DNA of 64,000 bases, taken from contig DIRP01000004.1 in NCBI GenBank assembly GCA_002427525.1, positions 394 through 64,393 of the forward strand, in the 5' to 3' direction. Under the pieces are notes generated by a model. It had not been told where the DNA came from and did not search any database. It saw only the letters and a program-made list of their open reading frames with translations. The position numbers and the translations under genes are program-made. This document shows, one piece after another, positions 32,973 to 41,910 of the stretch (positions within the stretch are counted from its first letter, which is position 1; each line of letters begins with the position of its first letter). The DNA comes from Bacteroidales bacterium UBA5433. Lineage in GTDB: Bacteria > Bacteroidota > Bacteroidia > Bacteroidales > UBA932.

Positions 32973-34022
32973 TTAATTAATGATAAAATTTAGTATTTGT
33001 CCTTTTTGATAAACGGGGATGCGAGCCTGAAGCAACTCCTTCTGCCCGTCAACAAGCCGTGCCAACACAACAGCAGGCTGCCTGTAGTACAAACGAATAC
33101 CGGAACGCAGTTTGCTTTCGTCTGTATAAACATTCAAAGCCGGTTGTTCTTTTTCTACATCCAGTTCCAGGGTTATGGGGCGTCCTCCAATAGTTTCTGC
33201 CGGCAACAAACCATCCGTTTCTGAAAACCGGAAAGCAACATAACGGGTCCTGTCTTTATCGGGCAGCACATCTGCAGAAAGATGTGTTCTGCCTGTAATG
33301 GTTTCTCCTAAAAAAAGTTTCAGGTATTCTTCTTCCATACGTCTCATTTCTTCGACAGCAGCCCCCATAGCCTCTCCACTATATACAGCATCTGTATCAC
33401 CCGTAATGATGGCAAAACGAATTTCGCGCAACTGAAAAATTTTTTGAGCGGCTTCTTCTGCCCGCTGCTCCTGTGTCTTTTCTACCAACTGAGTTTGTTG
33501 TACGGGAATAGCGGAAACCTCACGCCCTTGAACCAATGAGCGGTACAAGGTGGTTTGTTCTTCTTTCAGGTTTTGAATAATCCCCGCATCAGACACATCC
33601 TGAAGCCTGTCCGCAGAGGGAAACCGCCAATTGTTATCCTTGTGTACATAAGCGTCAGACAAGAAAACCAAACCTTGTGAAGTCAATTGCAAAAACCATG
33701 GCTCTGTTTTCCCCTGAGTCAGGTTTACCATATAGAGGGAATGCGGATCGGCCTCTAACATGGGAGTCATTTCTATACGCGTCAATTCATACGTAGTGGT
33801 TTTTGACTGGCCTGCCTCTATTCCCAGGTATTTCCTGGCATACCGGGCGTACGGACCGGGGCTAAAATTGGTATATTGTGCTTCAGCCACAATCCGGACA
33901 CATGTACGCGGCAAGCTGTACACAACCGCCCCTTGTGGCAGCTGCTGCCCTTCTGTTACGGGCTGTCCGCTCAAAGGCACCCAAAGACAAAGGGTCAGTA
34001 GTAAAATAATCAGTTTTTTCAT
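32973..34022 (-). CDS. DUF4831 family exported protein
   Basis: Bacteroidales-specific exported protein of unknown function, 349 residues with a signal peptide (about 1-19, ending PLSG-Q). It resembles DUF4831 members: LPRTCVRIVAEAQ near the N-terminus, FSPGPYARYARKYLGIEA, an ITGDTDAVYSGEAM section, and a beta-rich C-terminal half with GIRLYYRQPA. No catalytic motif is visible. Its ATG overlaps the acyltransferase stop in an ATGA (34019-34022), and pepD follows after 10 bases. The tight coupling to a lipid A acyltransferase hints at an envelope role, but that is only positional. Confidence 0.75.
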   Translation of the reverse strand: MKKLIILLLTLCLWVPLSGQPVTEGQQLPQGAVVYSLPRTCVRIVAEAQYTNFSPGPYARYARKYLGIEAGQSKTTTYELTRIEMTPMLEADPHSLYMVNLTQGKTEPWFLQLTSQGLVFLSDAYVHKDNNWRFPSADRLQDVSDAGIIQNLKEEQTTLYRSLVQGREVSAIPVQQTQLVEKTQEQRAEEAAQKIFQLREIRFAIITGDTDAVYSGEAMGAAVEEMRRMEEEYLKLFLGETITGRTHLSADVLPDKDRTRYVAFRFSETDGLLPAETIGGRPITLELDVEKEQPALNVYTDESKLRSGIRLYYRQPAVVLARLVDGQKELLQARIPVYQKGQILNFIIN

Positions 34023-34936
34023 GGCTGTATTTTTTTATTTCTTTTCCAACGTTTATGGCTCCAAAGCCAAAGATGCACATTTTGCCGGATATCTTCCTCA
34101 AGCATCTGTGCAAATTTTGCTGTAGCAATGCCTTCTTTTTCTTCAGAGGCATCTTCGGTAATCAGACGAAACCGCAGTACGTACCTGCCCTTTCCCACTT
34201 CCTGAACTACCCCGTAAACCAGAGCAAACTCAAATTTACGTGCCAGGTACTCCGGTCCCCCTGCCATCAGGGTTGGTTGCTCCAAAAATCGTACCGCTAC
34301 GCTCTTGCCGGCCGGCCCGGGACATTGATCTGCCACCATGGCGTAAACCCCCGGAGTATCTTTGTGCCGGGCCATATACCGGGCTACCTGACGGCTTTCC
34401 AAAATATGCCAGCCCGTTTTGTGTCTGTTGCGCATACGGTACACCAATTTGTCAAACAAAGGAGAATTCATCCGCTGGTACACCATGTGCAACTGCTCCA
34501 TGCTATAACCGCAGAATCTTTCCTGCTGACCGTAAGTACATGCTCTCAAAAACTCCCAGTTTCCCAAATGGGGGATTATAACTATAACGCTTCGGTTGTT
34601 CTTTTGCAATGTTTCCAGTACCTGTCCATTTTCAATGGCAAAACGTTTGAACACACTTCTTTCCGAGGCTGTTAAAAGCCATACACTTTCTGCTATAACC
34701 CTCCCCAGATACAAATAGAAATCTTTGGTTGTCCTGCGAATTTTTTCGTACGTCATATCAGGAAAAGACCTGGACAGATTTGTTATAATTACTGTTCTGC
34801 GATAACCGCACCATCTCATGGGAAGAACAGCAAACAGATAGGAAACTCCGTAAAGAACAGGTAAGGGTAATAAACTAATTATGCAAATCAAACTATAGAT
34901 GACAAACCAGACAATCTGCATAAAAATGGTCTTCAT
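34019..34936 (-). CDS. LpxL/HtrB-family lipid A acyltransferase
   Basis: Inner-membrane acyltransferase that probably adds a secondary acyl chain to lipid A. From the ATG at 34936 it has 305 residues. One N-terminal membrane segment (about 8-32) precedes the catalytic HLGNWE motif (H123, E128; H-x4-E/D type). Further conserved stretches are YAMVADQCPGP and RFLEQPTLMAGGPEYLARKF. An in-frame TTG at 34942 adds two residues. It leads the unit acyltransferase-DUF4831-pepD, with a -7 box 7 bases upstream. Confidence 0.9.
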   Translation of the reverse strand: MKTIFMQIVWFVIYSLICIISLLPLPVLYGVSYLFAVLPMRWCGYRRTVIITNLSRSFPDMTYEKIRRTTKDFYLYLGRVIAESVWLLTASERSVFKRFAIENGQVLETLQKNNRSVIVIIPHLGNWEFLRACTYGQQERFCGYSMEQLHMVYQRMNSPLFDKLVYRMRNRHKTGWHILESRQVARYMARHKDTPGVYAMVADQCPGPAGKSVAVRFLEQPTLMAGGPEYLARKFEFALVYGVVQEVGKGRYVLRFRLITEDASEEKEGIATAKFAQMLEEDIRQNVHLWLWSHKRWKRNKKIQP

Positions 34937-34943
34937 AACCAAA

Positions 34944-34951
34944 CAAAGTTA
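34944..34951 (-). promoter_or_regulatory. -7 box of the acyltransferase operon
   Basis: Reads TAACTTTG on the minus strand and ends 7 bases before the ATG at 34936. A second exact match, TAATTTTG (34953-34960), lies just upstream and could serve instead. No good -33 TTTG is apparent. Confidence 0.5.
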
Positions 34952-34963
34952 TCAAAATTATCT

Positions 34964-34971
34964 TATTTTTG
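34964..34971 (+). promoter_or_regulatory. -7 box of the POT transporter operon
   Basis: TATTTTTG, an exact match to TAnnTTTG, about 31 bases before the ATG at 35003. The leader is A/T-rich with no Shine-Dalgarno sequence. It lies in a 66-base divergent gap with the acyltransferase promoter. Confidence 0.5.
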
Positions 34972-35002
34972 TGGGATACTAATTTAAATTAACCTAATAA
35001 CT

Positions 35003-36541
35003 ATGTTCAAAGGACAACCAAAAGGATTGATTTCCGCCGCACTCGCCAACATGGGTGAACGGTTCGGCTTTTACACAATGATGGCGATCCTGACCCTGTT
35101 TATCTCGGCAAAATTTGGCCTGGATGAAACAACAACGGGAATCATCTATTCCATCTTTTATGCCCTGATATACGTACTGGCCCTGGTAGGAGGTATTATA
35201 GCAGACAAAACCAAAAATTACAAGGGTACCATACTAACAGGTATCATTATGATGGCTGTAGGCTACGTAATCATAGGCTTCCCTACGCCAACACCCGTAC
35301 CCCACATGGGGCTGTATCTGGGGATTACCTGTGTAGGGCTCTTTGTTATTGCGTTTGGAAACGGACTGTTTAAAGGAAATTTACAGGCTGTTGTGGGACA
35401 AATGTTTGATAACCCGCAATACGAAGCTGTACGGGACAGGGGATTCCAGGTTTTTTATATGTTTATTAACATAGGTGGTTTCTTTGCTCCGTTTTTTGCC
35501 ATTGCCGTACGTAACTGGTGGCTTCAGTTTAACGGACTTGTTTACAACGAAAAACTGCCCGAACTCTGCCACGGATTTCTTAAAGGCACCCTGGGAACAG
35601 ATGCTTTACAAAACTTCGGCGTACTGGCAGAACAGGCCAATCAGGGTCCTGTAGCCAATCTGGAAGCATTTGCCAACCAATACCTGAACGTATTCACCAC
35701 GGGTTTCCATTATGCTTTCTTTGTAGCTATTGTAGCTATGGCCATTTCATTGGTCATCTTCCTGGTGAACAAAAACAAATTGCCCGATGTTAGAACAAAA
35801 GAAACAGCAGCTGTTGCAAAGGATGCCCCGCAGGTAACAAAAATGGAAGTTGCCGAGGTCAAAAGACGCATACTTGCCCTGTTTGCTGTATTTGGCATTG
35901 TTATCTTTTTCTGGTTCTCGTTCCACCAGAACGGCCTTACCCTCACTTTCTTTGCCAAAGATTACACAGACCTGAGCATGATTGATATCAATCTGGGATT
36001 CACAAGAATTGTTGGAGCAGAAATCTTCCAATCTGCCAATCCCTTATTTGTGGTATTGCTCACTCCTATTGTGGTAGGTCTGTTTGCCTGGCTTAATAAA
36101 AAGGGTAAAGAACCATCTACTCCCAGAAAAATCGCGATTGGGATGGGGATTGCCGCATTGGCTTACCTGATTATGGCCATTTTCTCTTTCAACCTGCCCT
36201 TGCTTAGCGACGTAAAGGCCGCCGGCGGTCTGGACCAGGCTTTGAAAGTTGGCCCTGCCCTTTTGATTGTCACATACCTTGTACTAACCGTTGCAGAATT
36301 GTTTATCAGCCCTCTGGGACTGTCCTTTGTTTCCAAAGTAGCTCCCCCGCATATGCAAGGACTTATGCAAGGCGGATGGCTGGCTGCCACAGCCGCCGGA
36401 AACCAGTTGCTGTTCCTTGGAGCCATGATGTATAAAAACATCCCCATCTGGCTGACCTGGTCTGTATTTGTGATAGTATGCCTGATCTCTATGATCACCA
36501 TGTTGTCAATGGTTAAATGGCTGGAAAAAGTGGCAAAGTAA
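35003..36541 (+). CDS. POT/PTR2-family proton-coupled oligopeptide transporter
   Basis: Inner-membrane major-facilitator importer of di- and tripeptides. The 512 residues contain about 14 hydrophobic segments. N-terminal GERFGFYTMMAIL corresponds to the E-x-x-E-R-F-x-Y-Y proton-coupling motif of POT proteins, here in a divergent form with the first Glu replaced (ALANMGERFGFY). GLFKGNLQAVVGQMFD is the conserved GxxKxxxx region of helix 5. A charged cytoplasmic loop lies around residues 255-285. It is the second peptide importer in the window after OPT. The 3' end overlaps the EamA gene by 25 bases. Confidence 0.9.
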   Translation: MFKGQPKGLISAALANMGERFGFYTMMAILTLFISAKFGLDETTTGIIYSIFYALIYVLALVGGIIADKTKNYKGTILTGIIMMAVGYVIIGFPTPTPVPHMGLYLGITCVGLFVIAFGNGLFKGNLQAVVGQMFDNPQYEAVRDRGFQVFYMFINIGGFFAPFFAIAVRNWWLQFNGLVYNEKLPELCHGFLKGTLGTDALQNFGVLAEQANQGPVANLEAFANQYLNVFTTGFHYAFFVAIVAMAISLVIFLVNKNKLPDVRTKETAAVAKDAPQVTKMEVAEVKRRILALFAVFGIVIFFWFSFHQNGLTLTFFAKDYTDLSMIDINLGFTRIVGAEIFQSANPLFVVLLTPIVVGLFAWLNKKGKEPSTPRKIAIGMGIAALAYLIMAIFSFNLPLLSDVKAAGGLDQALKVGPALLIVTYLVLTVAELFISPLGLSFVSKVAPPHMQGLMQGGWLAATAAGNQLLFLGAMMYKNIPIWLTWSVFVIVCLISMITMLSMVKWLEKVAK

Positions 36542-37515
36542 CAGGAGCATTCCGTAATGCATCCGGCCTCTACGCAGCAGGAGCCATTCTATGTTGGTCA
36601 ACTGTTGCTACGGCCTTTAAATGGGCGCTTACGGATTTTACCCCTGCCACTTTATTGTTCATTGCTACATCATCTGCGATCGCCACGTTGTTCCTGATAC
36701 TTTTTGCTTCAGGAAAACGTGGCGGTCTTTTTTCTTCCATTCCACGCAATGCCTGGTACCGGGCCGCTTTTCTGGGATTTATCAATCCTTTTCTGTATTA
36801 CCTGATTTTATTCAAAGCCTATAGTTTGTTACCCGCTCAGGTAGCCCAGGCACTCAACATGGTATGGCCCCTGCTTCTGGTACTCCTGTCCATTCCCATT
36901 TTAGGCCAAAAAATTGGCTGGATAGGTATCTTATCCATGATCATCAGCTTTTCAGGTGCCTTGTTTATTGCCCTTCAGGGAGACCCCGGATCTTTGTTCA
37001 GGGGAGAACTGCACATCAAAAATCCCTGGGGTGTGGCACTGGCCTTGGGAAGTGCTTTTCTATGGGCCATATATTTCCTGCTCAACATGAAAAACAAAGT
37101 ATCCGGTCCCGTTGGCTTACTTATGAATTTTATATTTGCCTGGATTTACATCGTTTTATTTCTGACCATTCGTTTTTTGCTGCAAAAACACGGTCTTTTA
37201 TCCTCCTCCGGGTTGACTACTACAGCAAGCTGTTTTGAGAAGTACTCCCTGCGCAGCATCCTCTCTGCCCTATATATTGGAATATTTGAAATGGCTGTTC
37301 CGTTTGTCATCTGGCTCAAAGCCCTTACATTGGCAAAAAACATAGCTGCCGTCAGTTCCCTCATTTATATTTTCCCCTTTCTCTCCCTTCTGCTTATTCA
37401 CTATGTACTGGGTGAACCCATTTTTCCGTCTACAATTATCGGTCTTATATTCATCATTACCGGCGTCTTATTGTCCCGATTTTCCAACTCCGGAAAATCA
37501 CGTACATTTGCGTAA
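36517..37515 (+). CDS. EamA/DMT-family transporter
   Basis: Inner-membrane drug/metabolite transporter with ten predicted helices in two EamA repeats (about 14-140 and 165-320), 332 residues. Features include ILCWSTVATAFKWAL at the first helix and PFLSLLLIHYVLGEPIFPSTIIG in the last ones. These proteins export or import diverse metabolites and the substrate cannot be told. It starts 25 bases before the end of the POT gene. Its stop shares one base with the following glycosyltransferase start (TAATG), so the three are one operon. Confidence 0.88.
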   Translation: MAGKSGKVTGAFRNASGLYAAGAILCWSTVATAFKWALTDFTPATLLFIATSSAIATLFLILFASGKRGGLFSSIPRNAWYRAAFLGFINPFLYYLILFKAYSLLPAQVAQALNMVWPLLLVLLSIPILGQKIGWIGILSMIISFSGALFIALQGDPGSLFRGELHIKNPWGVALALGSAFLWAIYFLLNMKNKVSGPVGLLMNFIFAWIYIVLFLTIRFLLQKHGLLSSSGLTTTASCFEKYSLRSILSALYIGIFEMAVPFVIWLKALTLAKNIAAVSSLIYIFPFLSLLLIHYVLGEPIFPSTIIGLIFIITGVLLSRFSNSGKSRTFA

Positions 37516-38534
37516 TGGAACTGAAAACCGCCATTGTAATACTTAACTGGAACGGCAAACACTTCTTGGAGCGTTTCCTGCATGTATTACTGGAACGTAC
37601 GCCGCAACCCTGGGCTCAGGTCTTCATAGCAGACAACGGCTCTACAGACGGATCTGTTTCCTGGCTCAAAGAAACGTACCCCAATGTTTCTCTTATCCTT
37701 TTTGACAAAAATTACGGGTATACGGGCGGATACAACAAAGCTTTACAACAAATAGAAGCTGATTACTACGTGTTGCTCAATTCAGACGTAGAAGTAACGC
37801 CCGGTTGGTTGCCTCCACTAGTAGAATACCTGGAGCAAAACAAAGAGTACGGCATTTGTATGCCCAAAGTATTGTCTTGGGCAAGCCAAGACACCTTTGA
37901 GTACGCCGGCGCTTGTGGCGGTTACATAGATAGGCTTGGATTTCCCTTTTGCCGAGGCCGTATCCTTACCCATATAGAAAAAGACGAGGGACAATATGAT
38001 TATCCGGCACCGGTATTTTGGGCCAGTGGCGTATGTATGGTCGTACAAGCTGACTTGTATCACCGGTTGGGTGGCTTAGACGATCACTTTTTTGCCCATA
38101 TGGAAGAGATCGATTTTTGCTGGCGAGCACATTGGGCCGGTTACCGGGCAGCCGTAGTTCCGGCTTCAACCATTTTCCACGTGGGTGGCGGCACCCTTCC
38201 CAACGATTCACCGCATAAACTGTACCTCAATTACAGAAACAACTTGCTCATGTTGTATAAAAACTTAAGCAAAAGGGGGCTTGTTTTCATCTTGCCCGCC
38301 CGTTGGTTCTTGGACTACCTATCAGCCGTAGCCTATTTTTTCCAGGGGAAATGGAGTTTTATGGGATCTGTATTCAAAGCCCATATACATTTTTGGAAAA
38401 AACTTCGCTATATGGAAAGACATAAAGGCATTCCGACCCCCAACCTTCGCGGGGTGGTATACCGCAGAAGCATTATTTTACGATTTTTCCTGTCTTTCAA
38501 AAATATTACATTCAGCAAGCTCCGGATGGGATAA
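37515..38534 (+). CDS. Family 2 glycosyltransferase (WbbL-like)
   Basis: GT-A fold transferase of 339 residues, cytoplasmic or membrane-associated, resembling rhamnosyltransferase WbbL-type proteins. The nucleotide-sugar site is IADNGSTDGS (38-47) and the metal site is LLNSDVEV (87-94). The acceptor-side motif ASGVCMVVQ is followed by HMEEIDFCWRAHWAGYR. No transmembrane helices are clear apart from a weakly hydrophobic stretch near 275-295. It probably builds a cell-surface glycan. No polysaccharide cluster surrounds it. The 3' end overlaps murF by 23 bases. Confidence 0.88.
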   Translation: MELKTAIVILNWNGKHFLERFLHVLLERTPQPWAQVFIADNGSTDGSVSWLKETYPNVSLILFDKNYGYTGGYNKALQQIEADYYVLLNSDVEVTPGWLPPLVEYLEQNKEYGICMPKVLSWASQDTFEYAGACGGYIDRLGFPFCRGRILTHIEKDEGQYDYPAPVFWASGVCMVVQADLYHRLGGLDDHFFAHMEEIDFCWRAHWAGYRAAVVPASTIFHVGGGTLPNDSPHKLYLNYRNNLLMLYKNLSKRGLVFILPARWFLDYLSAVAYFFQGKWSFMGSVFKAHIHFWKKLRYMERHKGIPTPNLRGVVYRRSIILRFFLSFKNITFSKLRMG

Positions 38535-39840
38535 GACGGTGCAACCCTATTCCGTTAGACCCTTTTATCAAAATGATTTTGTCTTTTAAAGGATGTTCTT
38601 TTAAATAGACCATCAACTCTTCTGTTGTCGCAAAACACATACCGACTGCCTTTTCTTCTTTAACAGCTCTGCTAAAATGAGTGCCTACCCAAAATACCTG
38701 ATCCGGCTTCATAGCAACAACCAAACGCACCATATCCACATGTGCCTGATGGGCAGCAGCCCCTAATTCCAGCATATCTCCCAACACAGCACACTTACCC
38801 TCTCCGGGTAAAGAGTGCCAGTTTTCCAGAGCCAATCTCATGCTTACGGGATTTGCATTGTACCCATCGGCAATACAAATATTATGGGTTGTTTGTACCC
38901 ATTGAGAACGGTTGTTGGCCGACACGTATGCGGCAATAGCGGCCGCGGCTTGTTCCGGTGCAATCCCAAAATGCGTTCCCACAGCCAACGCTGCCAACAC
39001 ATTGGGCACGTTATACAAACCGGTCAATTGCGTTTGGATTTTCGGATACCCCGGCACCTGCAATACCAATCGCCCATCCTGCTGCATGACTTGTACAGAT
39101 TCACCGGACTGCTCGTTCTCAGCATACAGCCCGGTTCCATAAAACACCACGTTATCGGTTATGCCTCTCTCTGTAAGCATACCCGTCAATATAGAATCAT
39201 TCACATGGCAAAATGCCGTTCCTTCATGGTTCTTCAGATAATCGTACAAAGCGCCCTTCTCTTTTTTTATACCTTCCACATCACCCAACCCTTCCAAATG
39301 GGCACCTCCCACATTCGTTATCAACCCGGCCGTAGGGCGACACAAAGAGGTCAGCAAGGCTATCTCGCCCGCATGGCTCGTTCCCATTTCCACAACGACT
39401 ATGTCTGTCCGGCTGTTTATGTTCAACAAGGTCAAAGGCAATCCTATATGATTGTTCAGATTGCCCTCTGTAGCCGTAACCGTATAACGAGCAGAAAGGA
39501 CGGCCCTGATTAATTCTTTGGTCGTTGTTTTCCCATTAGACCCGGTAAGGGCAATGATAGGCACGTTATACCGGAGCCTGTGGTAAGCAGACAATTGCTG
39601 CAATGTTTTGAGCACGTCCGGAACCAACACATACTTAATGGTTTCTTCTGTTGTATGTGGAATAACGCACGGGTTGTCTACCACAGCATAAGCAGCCCCT
39701 TTTTCTAAAGCCTCATTTGCAAAAGCATTTCCGTCAAAACGGTCTCCTTTCAAAGCAAAAAAGATACATCCGGGTTTAATTTTCCTTGTATCTGTACATA
39801 CAAGAGGATGGTCTTTAAACAATTGGTACCATGCTTCCAT
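38512..39840 (-). CDS. murF: UDP-N-acetylmuramoyl-tripeptide--D-Ala-D-Ala ligase
   Basis: Last cytoplasmic ligase of the murein precursor pathway. The 442 residues comprise the N-terminal UDP-binding domain (VCTDTRKIKPGCIFFALKG), the ATP-binding loop TGSNGKTTT (99-107), the central ligase domain with EMGTSHAGEI, and the C-terminal domain with DGYNANPVSMRLALE. All hallmarks are present. It follows dut by 20 bases on the same strand and converges on the glycosyltransferase gene with a 23-base overlap. Confidence 0.96.
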   Translation of the reverse strand: MEAWYQLFKDHPLVCTDTRKIKPGCIFFALKGDRFDGNAFANEALEKGAAYAVVDNPCVIPHTTEETIKYVLVPDVLKTLQQLSAYHRLRYNVPIIALTGSNGKTTTKELIRAVLSARYTVTATEGNLNNHIGLPLTLLNINSRTDIVVVEMGTSHAGEIALLTSLCRPTAGLITNVGGAHLEGLGDVEGIKKEKGALYDYLKNHEGTAFCHVNDSILTGMLTERGITDNVVFYGTGLYAENEQSGESVQVMQQDGRLVLQVPGYPKIQTQLTGLYNVPNVLAALAVGTHFGIAPEQAAAAIAAYVSANNRSQWVQTTHNICIADGYNANPVSMRLALENWHSLPGEGKCAVLGDMLELGAAAHQAHVDMVRLVVAMKPDQVFWVGTHFSRAVKEEKAVGMCFATTEELMVYLKEHPLKDKIILIKGSNGIGLHRLIPSGAC

Positions 39841-39860
39841 TGTCCTACTATTTTACCGTT

Positions 39861-40295
39861 TTATTGCTCCCCTGTAGAGCCAAAACCTCCCGTTCCACGT
39901 TCTGTGGCTGTCAACTCATCTACTTCTTCCCATTCCACCCTACTATGCCCGGCCACCACCATTTGAGCAATCCGTTCTCCAGGCTCAATAGTTGCCGGGT
40001 CCTTTGATATATTTACCAACAATACACATACTTCTCCCCGATAGTCTGCATCTATTGTTCCCGGGCTGTTCAATACCGTTATGCCTTTACGCGATGCCAA
40101 TCCGCTGCGCGGTCGTATTTGTGCTTCAAATCCGGCCGGGATTTCCACATACAACCCCGTAGGTACCAATCCCCTTTCCAACGGTTGTAACGTAAGTATT
40201 TCCGGTATATGAGCCCTCAAGTCCATACCGGCAGAAAGCGACGTAGCATAAGCCGGAGATGGATAGGGGGAACGATTGATGATTTTGATTTTCAT
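39861..40295 (-). CDS. dut: dUTP diphosphatase
   Basis: Trimeric dUTPase that keeps uracil out of DNA and supplies dUMP. The 144 residues carry all five motifs: AGMDLRAH (1), RPRSGLASRKG (2), NSPGTIDADYRGE (3, with catalytic Asp), an RIAQMVV stretch (4) and RGTGGFGSTG (5). It leads the dut-murF pair and has a -7 box 5 bases before the ATG at 40295. Confidence 0.97.
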   Translation of the reverse strand: MKIKIINRSPYPSPAYATSLSAGMDLRAHIPEILTLQPLERGLVPTGLYVEIPAGFEAQIRPRSGLASRKGITVLNSPGTIDADYRGEVCVLLVNISKDPATIEPGERIAQMVVAGHSRVEWEEVDELTATERGTGGFGSTGEQ

Positions 40296-40300
40296 AATTA

Positions 40301-40308
40301 CAAAAATA
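40301..40308 (-). promoter_or_regulatory. -7 box of the dut-murF operon
   Basis: Reads TATTTTTG on the minus strand and ends 5 bases before the dut ATG, predicting a leaderless or nearly leaderless mRNA. The surrounding sequence is A-rich, so a chance match is somewhat more likely here than elsewhere. Confidence 0.45.
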
Positions 40309-40320
40309 GAAAAAAAACAC

Positions 40321-40328
40321 TACCTTCG
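40321..40328 (+). promoter_or_regulatory. Possible -7 box of the cyclophilin-carboxypeptidase pair
   Basis: TACCTTCG differs from TAnnTTTG at one position and lies 25 bases before the ATG at 40354. It is the only candidate in the 58-base divergent gap. Confidence 0.3.
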
Positions 40329-40353
40329 CTTTGATTTATCATATTCTAGGCCT

Positions 40354-41001
40354 ATGAAAAAAACAACAGTCATCATTCTAATAAGTATGAGTGCTTTTTT
40401 AATGAGTTCCTGCAACTGGACAGGTAAAAAAGCCAAAAAAACAGATATTTCTATGAAAGAACAAATTGCTTTTGATCCCCAAGTATTACCGGAAGATCCC
40501 GTTTTTGAAATCCAAACCACAAAAGGAAATATGGTCGTACGTTTGTACAAAGAAACACCCCTGCACAGAGACAATTTTGTTAAGTTGGCGTCTGAAAGAT
40601 ACTACGACGGTATTTTGTTCCATAGGGTTATTCGTGACTTCATGATCCAATGTGGAGATCCTCAATCGCGTACAGCCGCACCCGGCGAAAGATTAGGTTC
40701 CGGAGGTCCCGGTTATACAGTTCCTGCCGAGTTTGTTCCTGAATTATACCACAAAAAAGGAGCTTTGGCGGCTGCCCGCACCGGCGATGCCGTCAACCCG
40801 GAAAAAGCTTCCTCAGGCTCTCAATTTTACATTGTTCATAGCGAAGCCGCCTGCCGGCAGCTGGATGGAAACTATACAGTCTTTGGAGAAGTGTTGGAAG
40901 GACTTGATATTATCGACACCATAGCTTCCGTTCAAACAGGTGCGGCTGACAGACCGGTTGAAGACGTTCGCATTCTGAGTATTTTACCCGTTCAAAAATA
41001 A
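40354..41001 (+). CDS. Cyclophilin-type peptidyl-prolyl isomerase, lipoprotein
   Basis: Periplasm-facing lipidated prolyl isomerase of 215 residues. The ATG at 40354 begins a lipoprotein signal with lipobox Cys 20 (LMSSC). A longer in-frame start at 40276 was rejected because it would run through the dut start region. The cyclophilin core is recognisable from LHRDNFVKLASERYYDGILFHRV-type residues (positions about 65-87), GDPQSRT, ASSGSQFYIVH and NYTVFGEVLEGLDIID. The active-site Arg and Phe (FHRVI, DFMIQ) are present. It is followed after 6 bases by a D-Ala-D-Ala carboxypeptidase gene. Confidence 0.92.
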   Translation: MKKTTVIILISMSAFLMSSCNWTGKKAKKTDISMKEQIAFDPQVLPEDPVFEIQTTKGNMVVRLYKETPLHRDNFVKLASERYYDGILFHRVIRDFMIQCGDPQSRTAAPGERLGSGGPGYTVPAEFVPELYHKKGALAAARTGDAVNPEKASSGSQFYIVHSEAACRQLDGNYTVFGEVLEGLDIIDTIASVQTGAADRPVEDVRILSILPVQK

Positions 41002-41007
41002 AATCAA

Positions 41008-41904
41008 GTGAATAAAAGATGGTATTGGCTGCCGGCAGCCTTGCTGTTGCTCTTTGTTGCCTGCGAGAAACAACCCATTCCGCCCATTAATAACGAAAAC
41101 GGAACAAATCCTCCTTTTTCGATAACTCTAAACTGTCAAGGAGCCGTTGTCATTGATTACGACACCGGTGATGTTTTATACTCTATGGCTCCTGATTTTC
41201 AGCTGGTTCCTGCCAGCATGACCAAGGTCATGACCATGTACATTACGTTTGACCATATAGAAAAAGGATATTTGTCACTGGATTCCCAGATTCCCATCAG
41301 TGCCTATGCTGCATCGCGTTCCGTAAACCCGGGAGAGTCCAACGTGCCCCTGACAGAAACACCTACGTATTCAGTGGACGAACTGATAGGTGCTTTGTGT
41401 GTGGTATCAGGCAATGCGTGCGCTGTTGCACTGGGTGAGTATTTTGTTGGAGGATTGGGAACAACCCAGGCTTATGAAAAACAGTTTGCCAAAGAAGTCA
41501 TGAACCACTACGCAGATTCGCTGGGATTGGATGCACATTTTGATGATGCATCGGGATTGTCTTCAGGTAATTACATAACACCGCTGTCCATGGCCAAACT
41601 CACGCGCGATTTTATCAGGCGTTTTCCCATTATTTTGGAATACACCTCCAAAACAAAACTGAATTTCAGGGGAACTATATACGGAACTACCAACGGTATG
41701 TTGCCCGGTATGAGTTACGCCTATTCCGGCTGTGACGGCTTTAAAACAGGTTACACTACGGCAGCAGGGCTTTGTATTACTACTACTGCCAAAATGGGTA
41801 CCAAACGGGTTATTGCCGTAGTTATGAAAGCTCCAACCTCTGCGTTACGGTATAAAGATGCCAGCAGTTTGATGGATTACGGTTTTTCTCTCCTTTTTGA
41901 CTAA
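41008..41904 (+). CDS. D-alanyl-D-alanine carboxypeptidase (DacA/PBP5-type), short lipoprotein form
   Basis: Serine peptidase of family S11 that removes the terminal D-Ala from murein pentapeptides. The start is GTG at 41008, 6 bases after the cyclophilin stop. The N-terminus ends in a lipobox-like LFVAC (Cys 19), suggesting lipidation. Active-site motifs are S70-M-T-K73, S134-G-N136 and KTG in GFKTGYTTAAG near residue 248. Length is 298 residues: the enzyme stops after the catalytic domain and lacks the C-terminal beta domain and amphipathic membrane anchor of classic PBP5. A lipid anchor could substitute for the missing anchor helix, which is inference. Confidence 0.9.
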   Translation: MNKRWYWLPAALLLLFVACEKQPIPPINNENGTNPPFSITLNCQGAVVIDYDTGDVLYSMAPDFQLVPASMTKVMTMYITFDHIEKGYLSLDSQIPISAYAASRSVNPGESNVPLTETPTYSVDELIGALCVVSGNACAVALGEYFVGGLGTTQAYEKQFAKEVMNHYADSLGLDAHFDDASGLSSGNYITPLSMAKLTRDFIRRFPIILEYTSKTKLNFRGTIYGTTNGMLPGMSYAYSGCDGFKTGYTTAAGLCITTTAKMGTKRVIAVVMKAPTSALRYKDASSLMDYGFSLLFD

Positions 41905-41910
41905 CCCCGC

